A model generated the notes under the pieces. The model was not told where the DNA came from. It saw nothing but the letters and a program-made list of their open reading frames with translations, and made no database searches. From Fasciolopsis buskii (Eukaryota > Platyhelminthes > Trematoda > Plagiorchiida > Fasciolidae), in assembly GCA_008360955.1 (NCBI GenBank), contig LUCM01005849.1, forward strand, positions 150,452 to 214,451: a stretch of 64,000 bases of DNA, read 5' to 3'. A program made the translations under genes and the position numbers. Positions 49,440 to 59,599 of the stretch are shown in pieces. Every line of letters begins with the position of its first letter. The first letter of the stretch is position 1.

Positions 49440-51190
49440 CCAGTTCGCGGTATGAAAAACGCAGCTAATATTTGACCGTCGTCGGCGAAGAATTTCAAAG
49501 TCTCTTTAGGAAGCTTGCAAAAATAACAGAATAGTAAAGAAGTATTGGAAAAACGTTAGTGTGCAAACCGGTAGGTGGTACCTTGTTTCACCCCGTAGTG
49601 TCGCAATCTTCTAATCTGAAGTGACGACCGTCGGAGGTTCTTTAGACAGGGAGAAACGTGTGAGACCACTTCAGACACTTATCAATAATGACCCTCAGAT
49701 ATTCTAGAGTCAACCTTGGTAAGTGTTTCTGAGTTGACAAATGATGGTCCAGATTAGTGGGCTGACCGAAAGAGAACATACTCAAAACATTTCGAATTGA
49801 TAAGGTTTAAACCCGCTTATGTAGGGAAATCGTTGATGGATAATAGGTTGTCGGAAAAACTTTGAAAGTCATCAAGACTAGAAAGTGGCTGCAAAGAAGG
49901 AAACTTCATTACCATACATAAACAGATGACAGGGGTGCATTTTGTTGTGCGTGGAGAAAATACAGTGAAAGAAGAGCACCTCGAGGCCGGCCTAAGTCAT
50001 TAAGCAACAGTTTCCAAGTTTTGCCACCCAGTCGTGTGCATTGGGTTTGATTATTAAAGTAGTCAGACAGCCATGCCAATAAGGACCTTAGACAGCAAAG
50101 TGCTTCCAGTTTGTGAGTTAGAGGTGATCGTGGGACCGAATCGAATGCAGACGAATAGTCCAGATTTCGACGTGATGAATAAGGGAGGCGACAGGTTCCA
50201 AAGTGGATCTGTTAGATTTATTGGCGAACTTAAAGTGGTCGTCACGAGGGTTCAAAGAATAACGTAGAGGCTTAAGCACGGCGCACCTTGTTGGTTTAAT
50301 ACCGGAAGACGTTAAGGCAGCGAGGCGAAAGCGCTTAGCTAAAGTAATGGGCTGATGGATTTTGGGATGGAAATGATAATGATGGGTCTTCAGCAGTCAC
50401 GGATAAATGACTAGCTTAATGATGTGCTAGTCAGAGAAGTGAATGCACGCCGAGATCACGGTACGGGGCCTTAAAATAGCTTAGGACATATTGTCAAGGC
50501 CAGCCCCTGTGGTGATTTTAGTTGTACGGAGAGGCTCACACACCTCTTCCCTAGTAAGGAATGTGATTGTCATATCATCGCCCTATGCCCTTATCACCGC
50601 CCTATGACTGAGATATGAGAAGGCTGGATGGAAGCTTAATTAATGCTGTCGATAGGCAGAGAACATTTCACATGCCTCTTTATATTCCCGCACAGTGGTC
50701 GAATGCCTCGCCATAGAGATTGTCTATTGTTACCACTCAAGATTTGGTTGACGAATGTCTTGTCAATGCGTTTGATCTCAGCTTTCATTAGAGTGGAACT
50801 GTATTACATGTGAGTTAATACGAGATTTGTAGAAGCGCCCCTTGCATGACCTTAGAGATTTCAGTATCTGGGAGGAGATACGGCGATTTGAGACGAATAG
50901 GATCTCTAGAGGACAGCTGATATCGAAAATCGTATCGCCCGTCTGTGTGGAAAGTGTGACGTTGTCATTGAGCATGGGCTCAAAAGAGAACCGGTTAGGT
51001 GTGTGTAAAAGCGATTTTGAAGAAGAGTGGGGTTGTGTGTAGAATTGTGGAGGCGGGTTTGGACTTGATTTGTTTACTTGAAGGACTGGAGGGCTGACCG
51101 ATAGTATATCTTGGGTCTTAACAAAAAGTCCGTAATGATCACTAGTTGAGATGGCCACAGGTATTTTTAGAGAAAGGAAGTCACGATGGT
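49440..51190 (-). mobile_element. CR1-like retrotransposon relic inserted antisense into RTE copy C/D
   Basis: Read on the minus strand from 51190 down, decayed CR1-type blocks appear in order. The endonuclease end is STSDHYGLFVKT (about 51110-51150). The linker/RT start is FLTREEVCEPL and TTGAGLDNMS (about 50480-50575). The RT block has SAFDSVPRSPL near 50115-50160, corresponding to the catalytic-domain SAFDSIPHPxLL motif, then LSDYFNNQTQCTRLGGKTW (about 50010-50080). Frames change repeatedly. The relic separates the RTE linker (to about 49340) from the RTE reverse transcriptase (from 51225), both on the plus strand, so it most simply inserted into that element. Exact ends are not visible. 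Confidence 0.6.
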
Positions 51191-51224
51191 TGGTAATAGC
51201 TCTATCTGAAATTGAGTCCCCTAT

Positions 51225-52730
51225 GGAACTTCCAGCAATTCTTTTAAATTGGGTGGAGAATCCCTGATTAGGGCAGTTATTTCCTTCGTAGGACTTGGGA
51301 CGGGGAGCATACTCCGTTACCGTGGGGTGTCACTGATTGTATCCATGTTCAAGAAAGACATGGAATGACTGTAGCAATCATCGTGGGATTAGTTTAGTTC
51401 CGATAGTTACTAAGTTGTTAGCTTCGAAAATGCCGCGTCGTTTGACACTAATTTGCGAGAGTATTATCCGCGAACAGCAGGCCGGATTTCGTCCAAGTCG
51501 AGGCTGCATCGACGGGAAATTCACTCTTCGCCAAATACTCTAAACGCGCCACGCTCATCGCCGCCCTGCGATGGTGGTCCTTCTGAACTTGGAAGGTACG
51601 TTCGACTCCGTGGATTGGACAGCACTATTCAGTGCTCTCCACCGGAATGGTGGGCCAGCGAAATTGGTGAGCGTGCTGCGAGGATTGTATTTGGATATCT
51701 GCAGTTGCGTGAGAATATATGCTGACTTAACAAGTTCATTCGAAACGACTGGCGGTGTTAGACGAGGGTGTTCCATCTCTCCATTCTTGTTCAACTTGGT
51801 CATAGACGAGGTGATTAAAGATCCTACATGAGGTCTCCAGGATATAAGGATTGAACTGGGAAATGGTGAGAAGTTGTGACATAGATTGCACAGATGACGT
51901 TGTGTGCCTATGCGAATCTGCCGACCACGCACAACATGGGGTAGACAGACGCTCGAGGTCTGTAGCTCGGTTCGGCATGTGTATTGAACCTTCAAAGTGC
52001 AAGTGCTGTTGCAGAACTGGACGACAGCAGTCCCGAACTTGATACTGGTTGAAGAGGGCTAACGACTGAGGGCCGTTTCACTTACCTTGCTAGCTGCTTG
52101 TCGAACAGTGTAGCAACACAGTAGAAGTGGACACGCGTATATCGAGGGCTTGAGCAGCTTACGCTGGACTGAAGCACTTGTGGCGTCTGCCTGATATTTC
52201 ACTGAATCTGAAAGGCCGTGTGTACTGACCCACAGTGCGCCCAGTTCTGTTGTATGATTGCGAGACATGGAGTATGCGTATGGGAGATTTTCGTCGGTTG
52301 GAGGTTTTCGACCACCGATGGCTGCGTAATACGGCTGGGAGTGGGTAGACTGACCGAGCGAGTAATGCGGATGTCAGGAATCTAATACTAGGTGCGGGCT
52401 CTCAGGATACCTTATCCCAGTGTATGAAACTTAGTAGACCACTTTTTTTGGTCGTGTTGCGTATGGCGAACACTCGTCTACTGTATCGTGCCCTATCTTG
52501 GGTTCCCCCCAGGGAGTGGAGGGTGCCGTGTGGCGGCCAGCACATGACGTGGCAACGTGAGGCGAGAATAAGTACGGCGATCTTAGGTAAAATAAGTGCC
52601 TCGCGTCTCCGTGTTTGGGATCCGAAAGACCCGTCAACTAGCTGGCTGAAGACACTGAAGGATATGGCAGTGAACCGTGAAAAGTGGCAATCGTGTTGTT
52701 ATTTTCTGTCGACTCAGAATGTCTGAAAAA
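51225..52730 (+). mobile_element. RTE retrotransposon copy C/D, 3' half (reverse transcriptase to C-terminus)
   Basis: RT motifs in order are: CSNHRGISLVPIVTKLLAS (51358-51425), IIREQQAGFRPSRGCIDGKF (51462-51520), FDSVDW (about 51600-51618) and GGVRRGCSISPFLFNLVIDE (51748-51808). The catalytic site is decayed (CTDDV near 51887-51901 where YADDV is expected). The C-terminal blocks ETWSMRMGDFRRLEVFDHR and WLKTLKDMAVNREKWQSC follow, with the ORF end at 52724-52726. The copy is divergent from A and B (no shared TGA at the CETW position) and is broken by several frameshifts, so it is inactive. Confidence 0.88.
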
Positions 52731-55469
52731 GTGCGTTTATACAGTTGGACTTTGTTCTGTTTGTTGACTACAGCAGCAAAGTTTTGGGTAGGGTTGAACT
52801 TAGATTATCGGAGCTGCCATCCCCCACGTACGACTTACTTTTCAAGCATTAGTTTACGAAATAATGCTTTTGTATCCCGAATGATACTGTTTTCGACAAT
52901 TCCAGCTTGTCACCCAGCACCCGGTTGAAACGTGGTTCCGGATTCCATATCTGCTTCATCTAGTCACTCGTGAATTAGACTTGGGAAATTGTGTACCTCA
53001 GTTTCACGACATACAGTTTTTGTTGAGAATCATACAGCAGACGACAGGCAAAATTGTTCTTTCTTGTACATGAGAACCTAGATAATGAAGTGTTTTATTT
53101 CATGCGCCTATTGTTCACTCGGAACAATGAAAACTGCAGAATAATGGGATATGTGGTTTGTTGTTATGTTGGAAACTCAGCCGTTATTTCATTCTCACCA
53201 CGGTCAACAAAATTCACACAGTGTCGTATATCCGCAAAACGTTATCCACAGTCATTCGTAAAGATCATTAATCTATCATCTAGCTTCTGTCCTTTAATAC
53301 CCTTTGGGTCACTTGGACGGGCAATGCACCAAACGACTGTGAGGTCATCTCCTGCTCCATGACGTTAGAATTTCGACTTAAATGCTCAATTTATGGAAAG
53401 CTCATTGAGTTCTCATTTCATGTCGGCTTTTTTGCGGATCACCACTTATAAGCCGTCGGCATGGTTAACCGTTCGCCATACTTACTCTTGTAGCATTTTA
53501 GTACTTGTGCAGAATCAGTACGTGCACTACTTTGTTGGGTCTTTAATGCAAACCCTATTCTCGCTGAGACCCGAAGCATTTAAGATCTTTCATCCCACTC
53601 TAGATAAATTTGTGAATTAGTAGTCATATCCGACCACTGGGCTAGAAAAGATGTTTTTTCTTTGCTTTGTCATCAGTTATATCATGAGGATTGTCCCCCA
53701 GTTGCGATGTGATTGATTTTCAATTTCCAAAAACCGTTCCTATCAGTTTTGCGTTTAATGTGATGTGAGCGGTGATATTGTCTGTATTAAAACAATGGTC
53801 ACGGTTTAAGATAACCGTTCAAATTTTGCAAGCGTTTGCGATCCGATTTTAGTTTTTTCATCGGAGTAGGAAGACAATTCACTTTGTCTAACTCGTTAAC
53901 TCAATGACACTGATAGCATAAGCAATTAACGTTACGCATCTGAGTAATTTTAACATCAATTTGAATTTGTATACAAAGCGGAATTCCTTCTAATTGGAAA
54001 TTTTGCAGTCTGTCAGGATGAATTATTGATAAACTTTATTTAACGCAGTATTTCTTTATTTAAAATTACATTTGGTGTGTTTTCAAAGCATACTTGCAGG
54101 TGAAATACGGAGTGCGATGACGCCTTTTGTTCAGATGAACTAGTTATTACCTATGGATAAAACCCAAGGTGAATTGTGACCTGTTCCCTCAGGTCTTCGG
54201 TCCTCTTGTTCAAATAAGTTTACCTTGGCAATTAAAACAGCTCACGTTCATCTGACCGCATTGCTGGCTACATCGAGATAAAATAGAGAAGAACTTTATT
54301 TTGTAACACATTTATACACCCCATAGACGTCAAGACCTGTGAAATAATACCAAAAAATTTTCGAATGTGTTACAATCGGTGAGCGCTTTACGTTTGTTCC
54401 AAATCTGGAGACGACTGCCAACTCCGATACAGTATTGATTTTTGGTACTGAATCGTACGGCTGTTTGAATCCAACTTAGGGGACTGAAATTCAAAATTAT
54501 TTTTACACGCAGTTCAGATAGTTATTTCCTACTGAGAATCCCACACTTCCGTTTTCGACTTGCTTAATCACATCGGAGCATGACCAAATCGACTGCGAAG
54601 TAAACAAAAGGCAGGCAAACCCATGAACCCAAAGAGGGACTTGTTGGTAGAAAGCATATAGATAAGAAGAGTTAGAAAACCACCGGTCATATCTAACCAA
54701 ATTCAATGGTTTATGTTTTGTTTTTTCCACATAGCTTTTAAACTGACGTCGAGGTTGATTCTTTTCCCAACGATTAATCGGTTTTACAATTCTGATTTTG
54801 ATACATGGACGCATCAACTCATCTACATCATAATCTGCAGCTTCAAAAGTTTTCCGTCAGTGGCACCCGTATTCAGCTTCTTAAAACGATTGTGACAGAA
54901 AACTGTTCTTGAAGTTGTCAAAAACATTATTCGGAGGTACTAATGCAGCTTTTTCCGGTATAGAGAGACAGCAATAGAGAAGAAGGAGTAGCTGTTCTCA
55001 GCCATTCAATGGGCCAAGTTCTACCAATAAGCCTTTTCACTTATTGTTCATCAAATTGTTTCCGCGACTCACATGCAGGTCTCATGATCCATACTCCTAG
55101 TTTTGGATATGCATGTAGGCAGCAAGACGGAAAAAAGTATGGATCATAAAAAACAGATATGTGGGTTTCATACCAAACGTGCCCGATCGCACTTCGGCCC
55201 ATAACGTCAACCTGCTTTTCGGATTCGTGACCTGCACAGGCGGATGATGGGTATATCGCCTTGTTTATCTATCTCAATATATACATATGCTGGAGAACAA
55301 GCATGGTGCCAACGCAACACCATGTAGATAGAACTTTGCATGTGATGGATAATGGAGGAAAAAATAATAAACAGGCAAACCACTTGTTTTCTGTTTTCAT
55401 TTTGTGATTTTTTGGTTGCTTTCGATGTCTTCTGAGGAAGGACGAGTTCTACGGACAGACCATACAAGA
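52731..55469. other. Large intron of the TBC1D24-like gene, unremarkable part
   Basis: About 2.7 kb between RTE copies C/D and E-. Only short open frames without motifs were seen. Confidence 0.5.
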
Positions 55470-57960
55470 TTCGCGTCACTGACTGTGGTTCCGAGCCACA
55501 TCTCTCAGCGTCTCCAGCCAAAAACAATCCACATCTTTTGGGCACCAAAGAAAGTGGGAAGAACCAAACGTGACCACAACCGAAGCAAACTTCCTCGTAA
55601 GTCCACACCCGTTAACAGACGGACCGCCCCGTCTCTTCTTCCAGCCTTATCCTGCACGTGCAAAAGGACACGAAAAGATGGACAATGGGTAGGCATACGC
55701 AGTGGGTGTCCAAACCACGAAAGATAAAGTAGAGCGATTACTTCAGTGTGATGATGATTGTCTACACCCAACACGCGATGATGCATCTCGTCGTTGCTCA
55801 CCCAATGTTCCCACCAGACTAGAGCCATGCTTCGGAAGAATCGGTATTCGAATACAAAAGTCGCCGGACATCCTCAATGCGGATAGGCCAGGTCTCGCAA
55901 CCGTAGAGAAGAACTCTACGAACTGTGGCACTGTACACCCTTCCTTTGAAGGAAAGCCGGATGTCATGGCGGCACCACAGGTGCTGGAGGTTCGTGAAAG
56001 TTGCTTTGACTTTCGCAATTCGTGATGTGACCTCCTCCCCAGCACCTTCGTCATTTGTAATCAGACTCTCAAGGCACTTAAAACTATTGACTATCTCCAA
56101 CCGATTGTCGCAAGGGGTGAGTGGAGAAGCAGGCTCCTTGCCAGTGTTAAAGGAATACCTTGCACTTCGAAGGTCCAAAGCACATACCGTATCGGAATAC
56201 CTCAATCGCCAAACGATCCAAAGCAATCTGAGTTGACTGTGCATCGTGGCTCTGAAAGACGATATCATCGGCATATTTTGGGTCAAAAACTGTTCCCTAG
56301 AAGTAGTTCAACACCGCCTTCCAATAAGCCAGATAAAGTGTTCCGCAGAACATGCTCTATGGCGGAGCTAAAAAGAAACGGGAATATAGCGGTAAGCCCT
56401 AACCCGACCTGATTTAAGACGGCAAAACTTTCCGAAGACTGACTGTGAGGAATGTCGGACGAAAGCGGCTTTGATGCCATCGGGATTAGGCTTATACCCC
56501 CATGGTTGGTGCATTTACTACGCAAGCCCTTTTTAAAGATGGGGACAACAATAGGCTCCTCTCACGAAGAAGGGAATTTCTCAAAATGCCAGACCTTTGA
56601 GAACAAAGTTGAAACTCACTAATCAATTGCACTTCTCCATGACGTAAGAATTTTATCGAAAAATCGATGCGCCTTGTATTGGTTTTTATTCTGAATGATA
56701 TAATGTTAATAACACGGCGCTGTTTATATGGAGCTAGGGACAGCCCGGGTGATTTATGACATCTTCAGGCCTGAATTTTCTTGTGGATGTCTCTGATTCA
56801 GTTGGCGGATCTGCTGCACTAGTCCACGGAACGCCTGCCGAAATATAGTTACGGGAGGGGCTGACGCAGAAGGCTAGCCATATTGTATTTTATAGTCCTC
56901 GGTGCAGCGTAAAAGACATCCTTGGTGATCGTGGATAGCCTAACCATCAGCTTCGCAAATCGTTTCGCCCACAGCCAATGCTTTTTTACGGGTAACTCGG
57001 ATGAGGTGAAGCAACTTGTAGGAATTCCTTTTAGCGACAGCACATTCTCTCTTCAAAGTTCGCCGGGACCACCAGACCTCTCAATCGCTATGCCAACTTC
57101 TGTTGAGTTTCACGTCTCGTCACGATCCGTGTTTCGTTACACTAGTTACCAGCGCGGATGAACTAGTGTGTGTCAAGAAGGCGCAGAATCTCAACGAGTA
57201 TCCAAGGTGTCACAACACGAAGGGTCAGGCCATAACTCACTAAGTCAGCAGAATGCAAGGCATCATTGATAAGCGACCAGTGCTCATTGATGTTGTGAGA
57301 TGAGTATAATTCCAGCTATTTAGCCACTGCGCTTCGACGGAATGATAGGCGAGTCGCGTCACATAGTTGGTCGCAACCTAGCCGACGCTACACACGGACA
57401 GCTTGGTGTATACTAGAGCCTGGTCGGGGTCGTCGAGAATGCCCCCGTACTACTGGCAGTTTTGTAGACAGCGCCGCCATTGTGGTGAATTTGGGTCCGT
57501 CGTTGACTGGAATCGGAAGGATTCCAGGGCCCCTACCGACGAGCGGAACTTAGTAGTTAGTACTGACTATTAACAGTTGATAGTCTGAACACAGAGCCAA
57601 CAAGCGTTCCCCGTGTTCATGGCTTTCTAAGCGCATCTGCTTTGATGACACCCGACATACTATAATATTCATTTCACAACGTCAGCGTTTTCTTTGTGCA
57701 TAAGAGGCCGTGGAACCTCGGATAGAATAAATCCTTGGTTGAATCTGGGCAACAAACAAGTTCCGTCGGTGAAGGACGACCGTTTACTTTGCACGAACCT
57801 CTTAGTCTCACTGCGCATAGTCGGGTGTCAATTGGGATCCAGTCAAGTAATGAGACCTCGGTCCTCTCACAAAGGATGGTAACAATCACCGATGTTCCTA
57901 GTCTACTCCTAAACCTTTTAGTCTCTATAACCTGCAAGTTGACGGGTCTTTGGAAGCTCA
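55470..57960 (-). mobile_element. RTE retrotransposon copy E- (endonuclease to 3' end), inactive, antisense in intron
   Basis: On the minus strand the copy starts with a decayed endonuclease (about 57680-57930): VSLLDWIPIDTRLCAVRLRG and DLFYPRFHGLL. From about 57528 down it is nearly identical to E+ through the linker and RT motif 1 TNHGGISLIPMASKP. The catalytic YADDI is intact here (complement of 56261-56275; E+ has YAGD). Then come SFKCLESLITNDEGAGEE and HDIRLSFKGRVYSATVRRV, down to the C-terminus near 55475. It shares frameshifts and stops with E+. Past about 55475 the 3' end diverges (GTATGGTCTGTCCGTAGAAC against TTTATGGTTTACTTGTAGTG in E+). It lies antisense to the TBC gene in the large intron. 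Confidence 0.88.
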
Positions 57961-59068
57961 ACCCCTTTTTTAGCCAAGTTGCTCCATGTTTTCTCATCTC
58001 ACACTTCCACTTTGTCTATTGATCTTCACGCTGCTTCTTTCGCTCCGTGGGAAAAAGAGAAAATATCGGACCAGTTGATTGGGATTCGACTCTGTCCACA
58101 ATGAATGAGTTATTGGAAATCGACATCACGATCCTCATCTTTTCAGTAAAATCCTCCTTCAGTTCCATGACCCATTTTGGTCTGTGTACTATAAGTAACG
58201 AAATCATCTCGAAACCTGTGCTTTATTTTAGCATTTTTATCGTCTGTCGGTGTTGAGAACGACGAGTCACCTGTCATGTTAGCCTTTTCGGACTTTCACG
58301 TGAAATGAAAAAGTCCATCGTTTCGTGAGCTCGCGTTGAAAATTAGAATTTATCAAAGTATTTGTTTCTGGTGTTTGACATAGGTTTAAAATTTATCAAG
58401 CTCTCGAAGCGATGTTCTTGATAAAGTCTCAGTTTTAATGCTGGCTGATGAAGCGGTCAACCTTTTAGTTCGTGCCTTAGTTTGACAAGACTTCAATTCA
58501 ACATATGTGCAAGCATCCGTTACCTTTTTGTTTCGTTGACTGTGACCGTGTAATAGAGACAAAATAAATTACAGTGAATTGAATCGAGAATATTCCTGAT
58601 TAGTTCAATAACTGGTTCATTATCTTCGGCTATGTTATTCCCATGAATAGTCAAGACGAAGTGGCTTTGTTCGCGGAGAATCCCCGAGGACTTTTCTCTG
58701 ACCTGCTTTGAATCCGTGGATGTTTATCTTTTCATGAGTTGTAAGATAAATTTCAAGAGTTTCAAAGTGCATAACTGAAAAGTCATTTGTGGGTCGAAGG
58801 GGTTTGGATAGGAAAATGGTCGTGAGATTCTTCGTTCGGAATGGATAATATCAAACATTTTCGAAGTGAATCGGGAAAACTGCACTTTCAATTGCTTTCA
58901 ATTCCTTCATCGCAACTTGCCAATAACGTTTCTCTAGTCTCCTTAAAATATAGATTTAATTGTTAGCTGCGTTGTTTTTGCATGTTCCACCTATTCGCAT
59001 ATTTATGTAGACCATTTTCTGTTTGTCGCACCCGCTTTTTGATCATTGGATTTCATTGTCCCCCGTAG
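57961..59068. other. Large intron of the TBC1D24-like gene, last part
   Basis: About 1.1 kb with no recognised element, ending in the acceptor GATTTCATTGTCCCCCGTAG at 59068. Confidence 0.5.
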
Positions 59069-59255
59069 CTTTGGAAACTCGCTGCACGGCTGGAAAAATC
59101 CACGGGCCAAAGTACGGGCGGCAGTTTTGACCTGCTCAGCACGGCACGAAATCTAAACATCAGTGCGTCCACGTTCATGCGCAAACTGTTTCATATTCGC
59201 AACCTGGGGCGGGAATCTGTGAGACGAGCGCTTGAAACGGTACGACAGTCAGAAT
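59069..59255 (+). CDS. TBC1D24/Skywalker-like gene, exon c (end of TBC domain and following helices)
   Basis: The exon follows acceptor CCCCCGTAG and continues exon b in phase 0: after FFRAGLL comes LWKLAARLEK. It then reads SFDLLSTARNLNISASTFMR and KLFHIRNLGRESVRRALETV. In TBC1D24 the region after [20 protein letters not shown] has the same layout, with FVRDIAKTVSPEKLLEKAF then AIRLFSRKEIQLLQ, so order and spacing agree. The likely donor is GAAT|GTGAGTGAG (59256), giving 187 nt and a phase-1 end. If not spliced there, the frame would stop two codons later at a TGA, which would give a protein without a TLDc domain. The TLDc-coding exons are expected beyond 64000. Confidence 0.78.
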
Positions 59256-59599
59256 GTGAGTGAGTCACAAGTATGGTTTCGTACTTCTGCCGCATATTGC
59301 AATAGGTTTGAAGGTTGCCGGTGTTTGTATCTTTATCCGAAGTATTTTGCGACTTATCGATCCACTCTGCTTTCGTTTGTCATATGTAATGTTAGGTTTT
59401 CAAGTGAGTACGAACGACCGAAGACGAGTGTGTTCGTCCCGTCGCGTTGGTTTTTTGCGCGCGTCACTTTGATGGGTTCCGAATTGTTCGCAACATAGTT
59501 GTCAAACTCCTCGTCCAATGTCATGATTATCGCAGACACTAATGGTGCTCTCTGATATTGTCTTGTGCACCCCTATTTCGAAATTCGGTCTCACAATGA

